Shown: positions 1 to 5,127, counted from the first letter of the stretch. The stretch: 10,352 nt of DNA from Caldora sp. SIO3E6 (GCA_010672185.1 JAAHHL010000155.1:1-10352), one strand, 5' to 3'. Notes: generated from the letters alone by a model not told the origin. Program-made: numbers and translations.

Positions 1-671
1 TCCTGGGTAGTTTCAACTTCGGCTTCAATCTCCACTAACTCTTGCCGGGATTGACGCAGCTCAGATTGGGAAGATTCCAGCTGTACCTGAGTAGTTTCAA
101 CTTCTTCTTCAATCTCCACTAACTCTTGCCGGGATTGACGTAATTCAGATTGGGAAGATTCCAGCTGTACCTGGGTAGTTTCGACTTCTTCTTCAATTTC
201 AGCTAAGTCTTGTTGGGATTGACGCAATTCAGATTGGGAAGATTCTAGCTGTGCCTGGGTAGTTTCAACTTCGGCTTCAATCTCAACTAACTCTTGTTGG
301 GATTGACGTAATTCAGATTGGGAAGATTCTAGTTGTGCCTGAGCAATTTCGACTTCGGCTTCAATCTCAGTTAACTCTTGCCGGGATTGACGCAATTCAG
401 ATTGGGAAGATTCCAGCTGTACTTGAGTAGTTTCAACTTCGGCTTCAATCTCCACTAACTCTTGCCGAGATTGACGTAATTCAGTTTGGGAAGATTCCAG
501 CTGTACCTGGGTAGTTTCGACTTCTTCTTCAATCTCAACTAACTCTTGCCGGGATTGGCGTAATTCAGATTGGGAGGATTCCAGCTGTGCCTCGGCAGTC
601 TCGACTTCGGCTTCAATCTCAGCTAAGTCTTGTTGAGATTCTTGCAATTCAGATTGGGAAAATTCTAGTTG
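1..671 (-). repeat. Eight tandem 84-bp coding repeats
   Basis: Read on the minus strand, units start at 671, 587, 503, 419, 335, 251, 167 and 83. Each is exactly 84 bp (28 codons), so gain or loss of a unit keeps the frame. The first unit (671-588) is the most diverged, with LQES in place of LRQS. Later units differ mainly at a few residues: S/T at unit position 7, R/Q at 13, E/D at 15, V/T/A at 17, A/E at 21 and V/A at 28. The last visible unit breaks pattern at its final codon (GA- where others have GTA or GCA), which may mark the end of the array. Confidence 0.93.
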
Positions 672-1619
672 TTCGGTTAATTCTTGACTTTCGCTACGAA
701 GAGCAGTCAGTCTCTCTTCTTCAAGATTGATTTCTCGACGAATCTCAGCTAATCTCTGTTGTGAAGCATCTAACTGGGCAACAGAACTGTCAGAATCTGC
801 TATAGCTGATAGTAATTCGGTAATTTCGAGATCGTTAGGATTAAAGCGTGCTGCATTTTCCCAAGAAGCGATCGCGTCTTGGTAGCGATCTAAACTATAG
901 AGAGCTAATCCTCGTCGTTTCCAAGCTAGGGCATTTTGCGGTTCTAGTTGCAGTGCTTGGTCAAAATCCGCGATCGCATTTTGATATTGACTTAGTTGAG
1001 AGAAAGCAGTCCCTCGGTTGAGCCAATTAGCTGCTCCATCAGCATCGGTTACCAATAATTGGTTGTAAACGGTAATGGCATCGGCGTATCTTTGCAAGTC
1101 ATATAGCAGTACCCTACCAATTTGCTGGGGAATGCTCCTACTTACCAATTGTTGTTGATAGACTGAGGTAGCTGGTAGAGTTAGTGCCTGCTGCCAAGAA
1201 GTAATTGCTGCTTGATAACGCTGTAATTGATAGAGAGCATCCCCTTTTGATGACCAAGCCAACAGATAATCCGGTTGAATTGCGATCACATCATCATAAG
1301 CAGAAATTGCTGTTTGATAATCTCCCAAGCGGTTGAAGATATCCCCTCGCCAATACCGAGCCAGGAAAGAGTCTGGCTGGAGTTGTAGGATTTGGTCTAA
1401 GATTGCTAGAGCTTCAACATATCTACCAATTCCTTGCAACTCCCTAAACTGTTGCCACAATAGATCAACAGTTCTCCCTTGAGCAATTAATTGCTCTGGT
1501 GGTATAGTATTACTGCCAGAATCTGGTTGAGCAGCTAGGGCTTGAGGGTTTGGACAGGCAATGCTAGTAGTAATTAAAGTAGCTAAGGCTATTCCTCGTT
1601 GAAGCCGCAAATCTTTCAT
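1..1619 (-). CDS. Exported TPR protein with 28-residue-repeat coiled coil (3' end outside window)
   Basis: An open frame of 539 complete codons starts at ATG 1619-1617 and runs off the left edge. Residues 1-29 look like a Sec signal peptide: K2, R5 and R8, then a hydrophobic stretch ending near C22, with a cleavage site after A27-L28-A29. Residues about 65-262 hold several tetratricopeptide repeats, for example around YWRGDIFNRLGDYQTAISAY and the later RGLALYSLDRYQDAIASW, so a protein-protein interaction scaffold is likely. After a Glu/Gln-rich linker, residues 317-540 are eight tandem 28-residue units (four heptads each) of the type QLESSQSELRQS followed by an acidic half, predicting a long helical rod. 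The protein probably acts in the periplasm or at the cell surface. Its partner and function are not recognised. No Shine-Dalgarno sequence is visible. Start, signal peptide and TPRs are well supported; the C-terminal end is unseen. Confidence 0.85.
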   Translation of the reverse strand, partial: MKDLRLQRGIALATLITTSIACPNPQALAAQPDSGSNTIPPEQLIAQGRTVDLLWQQFRELQGIGRYVEALAILDQILQLQPDSFLARYWRGDIFNRLGDYQTAISAYDDVIAIQPDYLLAWSSKGDALYQLQRYQAAITSWQQALTLPATSVYQQQLVSRSIPQQIGRVLLYDLQRYADAITVYNQLLVTDADGAANWLNRGTAFSQLSQYQNAIADFDQALQLEPQNALAWKRRGLALYSLDRYQDAIASWENAARFNPNDLEITELLSAIADSDSSVAQLDASQQRLAEIRREINLEEERLTALRSESQELTEQLEFSQSELQESQQDLAEIEAEVETAEAQLESSQSELRQSRQELVEIEEEVETTQVQLESSQTELRQSRQELVEIEAEVETTQVQLESSQSELRQSRQELTEIEAEVEIAQAQLESSQSELRQSQQELVEIEAEVETTQAQLESSQSELRQSQQDLAEIEEEVETTQVQLESSQSELRQSRQELVEIEEEVETTQVQLESSQSELRQSRQELVEIEAEVETTQ

Positions 1620-1659
1620 ACTTAGCTATTGATAGGCAAGGAGTTATATTGTTTTAATT

Positions 1660-1688
1660 ATTAAAATTTAATTAACTTATAATATCAA
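1660..1688 (-). promoter_or_regulatory. Sigma-70-type promoter of the TPR gene
   Basis: On the minus strand TTGATA (1688-1683) is followed after 17 bases by TTTAAT (1665-1660). Each hexamer matches its consensus at five of six positions. Transcription would start near 1653, leaving a leader of about 34 bases before the ATG at 1619. Confidence 0.6.
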
Positions 1689-1716
1689 CCTATAAGTTAT
1701 CAAATTTACTCACAAA

Positions 1717-1722
1717 TATAAT
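1717..1722 (+). promoter_or_regulatory. Candidate -10 box for the PEP-CTERM gene
   Basis: A perfect TATAAT lies about 200 bases upstream of the chosen start at 1921. No TTGACA-like hexamer sits 16-18 bases further upstream, so the call rests on the -10 box alone. A second TATAAT at 1678-1683 has the same weakness. Confidence 0.25.
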
Positions 1723-1872
1723 ACCACCTGAGGAATAGGTTTTGCTCTCCTAGACTGGTTAATCTGAAATCTAAAATCGGAAACCTATCCAATGCGCAAC
1801 AAACTACCTCATCGCAAAGCTGACGAAAAAAGCTTTCTTCCCTCCTGCCTTCTGACTTCTGACTTGAAAGAG

Positions 1873-1904
1873 ACGCGGGGACGCGGGGACGCGGAGACGC
1901 GGAG
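1873..1904 (+). repeat. Octanucleotide tandem repeat, 4 copies
   Basis: Two copies of ACGCGGGG (1873-1888) are followed by two of ACGCGGAG (1889-1904). The tract ends next to the likely ribosome binding site of the PEP-CTERM gene. The same octamer, again four copies, occurs inside the kinase gene at 5996-6027. Confidence 0.9.
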
Positions 1905-1906
1905 AG

Positions 1907-1911
1907 AAGGA
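1907..1911 (+). promoter_or_regulatory. Ribosome binding site selecting the 1921 start
   Basis: AAGGA lies nine bases upstream of the ATG at 1921. This supports that ATG over the in-frame ATG at 1792, which would give a long charged N-terminus ahead of the signal peptide. Confidence 0.6.
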
Positions 1912-1920
1912 TTTTCATGC

Positions 1921-2850
1921 ATGGTGGTGAAAAAAAATTTTTTCACCGGGACTGCCTTCTGCCTCCTGCCTTCTGCCTTCTGCCTTCTTTCGCTAGCACA
2001 GCCAGCTCAAGCTGAAACTTTGACTGCACTGACTCCAGGAATTGTCATTGATACCTTTACTGAATGTATCAACGATGGTGTCGCTCTCGTTACAGGACAG
2101 AACCCCATTGATCAGTATGGCTGGCAGTATACCATAGACTCCGCCAATGATGGGGTTGATGGCCTGGATGTTGGTGGTAATGCCTATGAAATTTATAGCT
2201 TAGCTCTCAAGGAAACGGCAGATGATATCTTAGTCGCGATCAATGCCAATATGCCGTTAACTGGTGTTAACGGAACTCCTGCTGATGATGGTAATATTGG
2301 TTGGGGAGATTTATTTTTCAACTTCTCAGGGCAAAATTTCAGCACTGCTAGTAATGCCGGTGATTTGTTTGCTGTACGTTTTGCTGGTACTAATGATTCC
2401 TTCGCTCCAAGTATCGGACTTTACGGTGATGTCACCGCTACTAGTACGACAGCAATTAATAGTGGTTTTTCCAGCATAGATGCTTATAACCAACATGTAG
2501 CCACCTATGGCTGTACCGGTCCAGGCTGTGCTCCCAGTCTAGGGGATTTAGCGGCCAACGACACCTATTTTGATCAAAATGACAGTCTCAATGCGATCGC
2601 TTCCGGGACTTATCTGACTGGTATTAGTTATCTTTCCACAGCTGAGTTGAGTGCTGCTGGCTATGCCTCGAATCAATTTGCTGGTCAGCAGACCATTGCC
2701 TTTAGATTTAGTAAATCAAGCATTTGCGATCGCGGTTTTTGCCAAACAAGCGAGATCACTGAATCAGTTCCTGAACCTTCTGGTATCGTTGGTTTAGGTA
2801 TTATTGGTTTGGCAATCACCACCCGCCTACTCCAGCGTCGTAGTTTGTAG
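1921..2850 (+). CDS. PEP-CTERM (exosortase-dependent) surface protein
   Basis: The product is 309 residues. Residues 1-31 form a signal peptide: V-V-K-K at the N-terminus, a hydrophobic core around residues 11-26, and A29-Q30-A31 before cleavage. The C-terminus has a PEP-CTERM sorting signal: V283-P-E-P286, a glycine-rich hydrophobic helix (about 288-301), then basic residues ending in R306-R307. Such proteins are exported and then processed by an exosortase, usually to the cell surface or extracellular matrix. The body is acidic, rich in Asp, Asn, Gly and Ser, and contains GNIGWGDLFFNF. Two Cys-x4-Cys pairs (YGCTGPGC and ICDRGFC) may form disulfides. It resembles the XDD-type exosortase-dependent surface proteins seen in cyanobacteria, but that subfamily is from memory. 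The start at 1921 is chosen for its ribosome binding site and signal peptide. No exosortase gene is in the window. Its 5' end is unusually repetitive. Confidence 0.85.
   Translation: MVVKKNFFTGTAFCLLPSAFCLLSLAQPAQAETLTALTPGIVIDTFTECINDGVALVTGQNPIDQYGWQYTIDSANDGVDGLDVGGNAYEIYSLALKETADDILVAINANMPLTGVNGTPADDGNIGWGDLFFNFSGQNFSTASNAGDLFAVRFAGTNDSFAPSIGLYGDVTATSTTAINSGFSSIDAYNQHVATYGCTGPGCAPSLGDLAANDTYFDQNDSLNAIASGTYLTGISYLSTAELSAAGYASNQFAGQQTIAFRFSKSSICDRGFCQTSEITESVPEPSGIVGLGIIGLAITTRLLQRRSL
1926..1947. repeat. Inverted repeat with A8/T6 tract at the start of the PEP-CTERM gene
   Basis: GGTGAAAAAA (1926-1935) and TTTTTTCACC (1938-1947) are perfectly complementary 10-base arms around AA. The element encodes V-K-K-N-F-F just after the start codon. 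In mRNA it could fold into a hairpin over the initiation region. Confidence 0.75.
1952..1986 (+). repeat. Heptanucleotide tandem repeat CTGCCTT, 5 copies, inside coding sequence
   Basis: Units CTGCCTT, CTGCCTC and three more CTGCCTT run in tandem. They encode residues 11-22, the hydrophobic core of the signal peptide (A-F-C-L-L-P-S then A-F-C-L-L). Seven is not a multiple of three, so a changed copy number would shift the downstream frame. Confidence 0.92.
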
Positions 2851-2997
2851 CTTTTCTTGTTAGGAGCCCCCCAACTGGCGGCGCACCCCCCCCTACGAAG
2901 GTCATAAACAAGCTCAAATTCTGTTCCCTATTCCCTATTCCTTGTTCCCTTGTTTCTTGAAAGCGTAAAGCGTAGCTATCCCCTCAACCTTACATTT
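2851..2997. other. Convergent intergenic spacer with C-tracts and a heptamer repeat
   Basis: It lies between the ends of the PEP-CTERM gene and the toxin gene. It holds a run of eight C (2886-2893), a shorter C-run at about 2865-2870, and four heptamers of TTCCCTA type (2924-2951). No clear hairpin-plus-T-run terminator was found for either gene. Confidence 0.55.
2924..2951 (+). repeat. Heptanucleotide tandem repeat (TTCCCTA type), 4 copies
   Basis: Units are TTCCCTA, TTCCCTA, TTCCTTG and TTCCCTT, with a degenerate unit just before. This is typical of cyanobacterial short tandemly repeated repetitive sequences. Confidence 0.8.
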
Positions 2998-3288
2998 TTA
3001 AGGATGGGGAGTAATTGCAATAATCGTTATTACCCCTTGACTCGGACCATAATACCAAAAAACTCGGAAGGCTCCAGGTGTTTTATTCTCAACATAAGCT
3101 TCAAACACGTCTTCACTATTAGGACCAGATAGAGTATCATATTTGTGCGTGTGCAAACTGGGATGACGTAAATTACTTGACATTAATCCCAGAGTTTTCA
3201 ATACTTTCTTATATTTTTTTTGATCGACTTCCTGAAGATTCGCTAAAACATCTCTAGCTTCAGTGGAAAATTCCAGACGAAAATCCAT
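2998..3288 (-). CDS. RelE/ParE-like toxin of a type II toxin-antitoxin pair
   Basis: The product is 96 residues from ATG 3288-3286, or 97 from the GTG at 3291-3289. It has the small alpha/beta layout of RelE/ParE toxins: an N-terminal strand (MDFRLEFSTEA), a helical pair with D-Q-K-K-Y-K-K-V-L-K-T-L, then strands carrying VFEAYVENKTPGAFRVFWYY and a C-terminal ITIIAITPHP. The R-x-F-W and terminal PHP motifs recall cyanobacterial proteins annotated as cytotoxic translational repressors, so an mRNA-cleaving or ribosome-linked activity is plausible but inferred. It follows the antitoxin directly: the antitoxin TGA overlaps the toxin ATG by one base, or the GTG by four, so translation is probably coupled. 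Family assignment is fairly confident; the target is not. Confidence 0.72.
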   Translation of the reverse strand: MDFRLEFSTEARDVLANLQEVDQKKYKKVLKTLGLMSSNLRHPSLHTHKYDTLSGPNSEDVFEAYVENKTPGAFRVFWYYGPSQGVITIIAITPHP

Positions 3289-3578
3289 CACTCTTCAATA
3301 TCCAAATCCTGATACTGGGAAAAATCACCCAAATCGTGTACCTCGCCTTTCGCAGCTTGTTCAATTCCCAGTTGAACTGAAGCTAAAGCTTCTGGATTTT
3401 GCCACAACCACTGCTCCCGATCTGGTATATTAGAGACCGGATCTAATAAAATTTGTCCCAAGTTATTAGTAAAAATACGATACTCTGTTGACTTGGTTTC
3501 TAACTCCAAATTAAGACATCCTTGCTCATCTGTTTGGATTGATTCTTTAACAAGCCGAAACGGCTCTTTAGTTTTCAT
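3288..3578 (-). CDS. Antitoxin of the RelE/ParE-type pair
   Basis: The product is a 96-residue acidic protein, first gene of the two-gene operon. Residues about 30-47 (TEYRIFTNNLGQILLDPV) look like a short beta-rich segment. The C-terminal half has REQWLWQNPEALASVQLG, then QAAKGEVHDLGDFSQYQDLD. That W-L-x-x-N-P-E-A-L-A-S-V ... D-L-G-x-F pattern is common in small cyanobacterial antitoxins paired with RelE-like toxins, and such tails usually wrap the toxin. No classical helix-turn-helix is obvious, so the DNA-binding mode is unclear. The start ATG (3578-3576) is preceded by a weak AAGAG-type ribosome binding site. Antitoxin before toxin and the overlapping genes support the pairing. Confidence 0.7.
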   Translation of the reverse strand: MKTKEPFRLVKESIQTDEQGCLNLELETKSTEYRIFTNNLGQILLDPVSNIPDREQWLWQNPEALASVQLGIEQAAKGEVHDLGDFSQYQDLDIEE

Positions 3579-3599
3579 AAAATTCTCTTATATCTAGTC

Positions 3600-3610
3600 A
3601 AGTTGAACTT
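3600..3610. promoter_or_regulatory. Candidate operator of the toxin-antitoxin operon
   Basis: AAGTTGAACTT is a perfect inverted repeat (5-base arms around a G) at the predicted transcription start, between the -10 box and the antitoxin start. Antitoxins commonly autoregulate from such sites. The arms are short, so this is tentative. Confidence 0.4.
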
Positions 3611-3616
3611 TCCTGA

Positions 3617-3625
3617 ATTATAACA
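3617..3625 (-). promoter_or_regulatory. Extended -10 promoter of the toxin-antitoxin operon
   Basis: On the minus strand this reads TGTTATAAT: a perfect TATAAT (3622-3617) preceded by TGn. No good -35 box is present, which fits an extended -10 promoter. Transcription would start near 3610, about 32 bases before the antitoxin ATG. Confidence 0.6.
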
Positions 3626-3635
3626 AACTAGGTAA

Positions 3636-3727
3636 GAAGGCAGGAGGCAGAGGGCAGTTCGGCAAAGCCGTTGCCGCAGGCTAGGCAGGAGGCTCCAAGG
3701 GAAGAAAGCTTGTGTAGTAAGCTTTTT
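3636..3727. repeat. Interspersed repeat block with heptamers and two hairpins
   Basis: Three heptamers (GAAGGCA, GGAGGCA, GAGGGCA; 3636-3656) are the reverse complement type of the CTGCCTT repeat at 1952. CGGCAA and TTGCCG (3660-3676) form a 6-bp stem with a 5-base loop. AAAGCTT (3705-3711) and AAGCTTT (3719-3725) form a 7-bp stem followed by T residues. The right part (3684-3730) matches 1822-1851 in inverse orientation, with differences. Confidence 0.65.
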
Positions 3728-3753
3728 CATCTTTTTTAACTGGCGGGTTATTT

Positions 3754-3781
3754 TTGCCGTGCTGCATTAGTACACTATACT
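3754..3781 (+). promoter_or_regulatory. Sigma-70-type promoter of the nuclease gene
   Basis: TTGCCG (3754-3759) is followed after 16 bases by TATACT (3776-3781), matching consensus at four and five of six positions. Transcription would start near 3788, about 60 bases before the GTG start. Confidence 0.55.
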
Positions 3782-3846
3782 GGTTAACACTAAATTACTC
3801 AATTTTGTCCCTCACTCAATAAGCTTAACTCAGGTCTCATTAACAG

Positions 3847-4644
3847 GTGAAAACCCAACTATTTCTTAGTTTCACAACCCTACTGCTCACACTTACTACC
3901 GGATGTGAGCTGCTTTTAGAGCAACCAACCTCATCTCATCTAGCGTTGGGTAATCCCAGTAATGCTGGACAAGAGCCGAATAATTACCTGATAGAAAAGC
4001 CTCAGTATGCCTTATCCTACAGTCGAGAGCGGGGAACACCTAATTGGGTAGCTTGGCAACTTAATCGCAAGTGGTTGGGTAATGCTGAAAGACAGGATGA
4101 CTTTCGTACTGATGAATCCCTACCTGCAGATTGGTATCAGGTAACTGCCAGCGACTATACGAAGAGTGGTTATGACCGGGGGCATATGACACCGTCAGCT
4201 GACCGAACAGCTAAGGTAGAAGACAATTCTGCTACCTTCTTGATGACTAATATTGTCCCCCAGACTCCCAATAATAACCGAGGGGCATGGAAAGACTTAG
4301 AAGAGTATAGTCGGGACTTGGTAGATCAGGGTAAGGAGCTTTATATTGTTGCGGGAGTTTACGGCAAGCGAGACAAAATTGGTAAAAAAAAGCAGGTGAT
4401 TCCTCCTACTTATACCTGGAAGGTAATTGTGGTTTTAGATCAACCTGGGCAGGGAGTTAGAGGTATATCTAAAGATACACGAGTTATTGCAGTAGATGTA
4501 CCCAATAGAAAGAATACCAGCTCATCTTGGGAAAAATACCGAGTCTCGGTTGACCAACTCGAAACTAAGACAGGCTATGACTTTCTTAGTAAGGTTCCTG
4601 TATCAATCCAAAAAGAAATTGAAAGTAAAGTAGATAATAATTGA
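3847..4644 (+). CDS. NucA-type DNA/RNA non-specific endonuclease, exported, probable lipoprotein
   Basis: The product is 265 residues from a GTG start. It belongs to the beta-beta-alpha-metal endonuclease family of Anabaena NucA and Serratia nuclease, Mg2+-dependent enzymes that cut DNA and RNA. The active-site motif D110-R-G-H113 is present, followed by TPSADRT. The segment MTNIVPQTPNNNRGAWKDLE supplies N144 and E152. H113, N144 and E152 keep the spacing of NucA H124, N155 and E163, and R82 matches the NucA arginine R93, so the enzyme should be active. The N-terminus has a hydrophobic segment ending in L-T-T-G-C20, a permissive lipobox, so it is probably lipid-anchored; a simple secretion signal is the alternative. 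It likely degrades extracellular nucleic acid for nutrients or defence. No NuiA-like inhibitor gene is adjacent, and export could make one unnecessary. No strong Shine-Dalgarno precedes the GTG. Confidence 0.93.
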   Translation: MKTQLFLSFTTLLLTLTTGCELLLEQPTSSHLALGNPSNAGQEPNNYLIEKPQYALSYSRERGTPNWVAWQLNRKWLGNAERQDDFRTDESLPADWYQVTASDYTKSGYDRGHMTPSADRTAKVEDNSATFLMTNIVPQTPNNNRGAWKDLEEYSRDLVDQGKELYIVAGVYGKRDKIGKKKQVIPPTYTWKVIVVLDQPGQGVRGISKDTRVIAVDVPNRKNTSSSWEKYRVSVDQLETKTGYDFLSKVPVSIQKEIESKVDNN

Positions 4645-4653
4645 TATCAATTA
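4638..4653. repeat. 16-bp perfect palindrome over the nuclease stop codon
   Basis: TAATTGATATCAATTA is its own reverse complement and includes the TGA stop at 4642-4644. It is AT-only apart from one G and one C per strand and has no T-run after it, so it is a poor terminator candidate. Confidence 0.6.
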
Positions 4654-4733
4654 CGGCTACATTGGGATAATATTCGTGATGTAGGGGCGCAATACTTGCC
4701 ATTGGTGTCAACTTAAGGTGAAAAGCGCTTGAA

Positions 4734-4761
4734 GTAGAGGCAATTCATGAATTGCCTCTAC
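4734..4761. repeat. 28-bp perfect palindrome
   Basis: The arm GTAGAGGCAATTCA is followed directly by its reverse complement TGAATTGCCTCTAC, giving 14-base arms with no spacer. It lies inside the MITE-like element. Similar GTAGAG...CTCTAC palindromes are frequent in cyanobacterial intergenic DNA. Confidence 0.9.
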
Positions 4762-4912
4762 CATATTTCTCACAAATTATGCGATCGCTGTGTCATTGGT
4801 GACAAGTTAAAGAGCGGTGCATTTTTTCAACTCCCATATATGGTGTTTGGGGGCTAAAAAAGACCCTATATATGGAAATACTCAAGGGCTAAGGAAAATT
4901 GTATTCTTCTTC

Positions 4913-4944
4913 CTCTGCTCCTCTGCTCCTCCGCTCCTCCGCTC
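4913..4944 (+). repeat. Octanucleotide tandem repeat, 4 copies
   Basis: Two copies of CTCTGCTC are followed by two of CTCCGCTC. Like the array at 1873-1904, it has four octamers in a two-plus-two arrangement of variants. Confidence 0.9.
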
Positions 4945-5029
4945 CCTTGACAACGGCATTTTTGCCTTAAGTTGACACCAATGAATGCTTGCGCCTGCAA
5001 TTATCTATGTTTTCTAACAAAAAAGTGAT

Positions 5030-5057
5030 GTAAAGACGTTGCATGCAAAGTCTCTAC
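5030..5057. repeat. 28-bp imperfect palindrome
   Basis: The arms GTAAAGACGTTGCA and TGCAAAGTCTCTAC match as inverted repeats at 12 of 14 positions with no spacer. Length, symmetry and the ...CTCTAC end parallel the palindrome at 4734-4761. It sits about 70 bases upstream of the kinase gene. Confidence 0.8.
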
Positions 5058-5127
5058 AAGCTGAATCCAGGGTGCATCATAAGACAATGATAATTGATTC
5101 AAAACTCTTTACGAGTAACAACTAAGG

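Larger units (their letters stand above)
1620..1920. other. Divergent intergenic region with tandem repeats
   Basis: This stretch separates the TPR gene from the PEP-CTERM gene. It is AT-rich at 1645-1725, where the minus-strand promoter and a plus-strand TATAAT (1717-1722) lie. The latter could serve the PEP-CTERM gene but has no convincing -35 box. From about 1822 it turns into repeat sequence: a segment related to 3684-3730 in inverse orientation, three imperfect heptamers (1843-1863) and four octamers (1873-1904). The plus frame is open back to an ATG at 1792, but the encoded residues are repeat-like and no real gene is apparent. Confidence 0.6.
3579..3846. other. Divergent intergenic region between antitoxin and nuclease genes
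   Basis: It contains the minus-strand promoter and palindrome of the toxin-antitoxin operon, a repeat block at 3636-3727, and the plus-strand promoter of the nuclease gene (3754-3781). The repeat block lies between the two promoters. No open frame with coding character is seen. Confidence 0.6.
4686..4995. mobile_element. MITE-like element with terminal inverted repeats
   Basis: The 19-base CATTGGTGTCAACTTAAGG (4700-4718) is exactly inverted at 4965-4983. Outside it, GGCGCAA (4686-4692) pairs with TTGCGCC (4989-4995), extending the terminal repeats to about 31-33 bases with a short mismatch region. The interior of about 250 bases has no open frame for a transposase. An obvious target-site duplication was not seen. 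A diverged direct copy of the end (16 of 19 matches) lies inside at 4794-4812. Confidence 0.6.
4645..5127. other. Non-coding spacer packed with palindromes and repeats
   Basis: This 483-base gap between the nuclease and kinase genes has no credible gene. It holds a MITE-like inverted-repeat element (4686-4995), two 28-bp palindromes (4734-4761 and 5030-5057), a HIP1 site (4781-4788), CCATATATGG (4834-4843), an octamer array (4913-4944) and TTGACA hexamers at 4947 and 4972 without matching -10 boxes. Just before the kinase gene, GATAAT (5089-5094) is a weak -10 candidate. TAAGG abuts the ATG at 5128 and is too close to act as a ribosome binding site. Confidence 0.6.

Noticed and set aside
1..671. 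CRISPR array
   Set aside because: The 84-bp repeats are contiguous with no unique spacers and are coding throughout in one frame.
1706..1918. Minus-strand open frame of about 70 codons
   Set aside because: It lies over tandem repeats and promoter-like DNA, has no protein-like pattern and is antisense to the PEP-CTERM leader.
1792..1920. In-frame N-terminal extension of the PEP-CTERM gene from ATG 1792
   Set aside because: It would place 43 charged, repeat-encoded residues ahead of a good signal peptide. The ATG at 1921 has an AAGGA site nine bases upstream and gives a normal export signal.
2950..3132. Plus-strand small open frame
   Set aside because: It is antisense to the toxin gene, has no ribosome binding site and shows no recognisable protein features.
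3704..3727. Rho-independent terminator
   Set aside because: The 7-bp stem followed by T residues looks similar, but no plus-strand gene ends upstream of it and it belongs to a dispersed repeat block; the minus-strand reading lies upstream of the antitoxin promoter.
4734..4761. Terminator for the nuclease gene
   Set aside because: The palindrome is 90 bases past the stop, has no loop and no T-run, and fits a dispersed palindrome family better.
1620..5127. tRNA or other structured RNA genes in the spacers
   Set aside because: No cloverleaf pattern, T-loop GTTCRANNC-type motif or recognisable riboswitch core was seen in the non-coding stretches.
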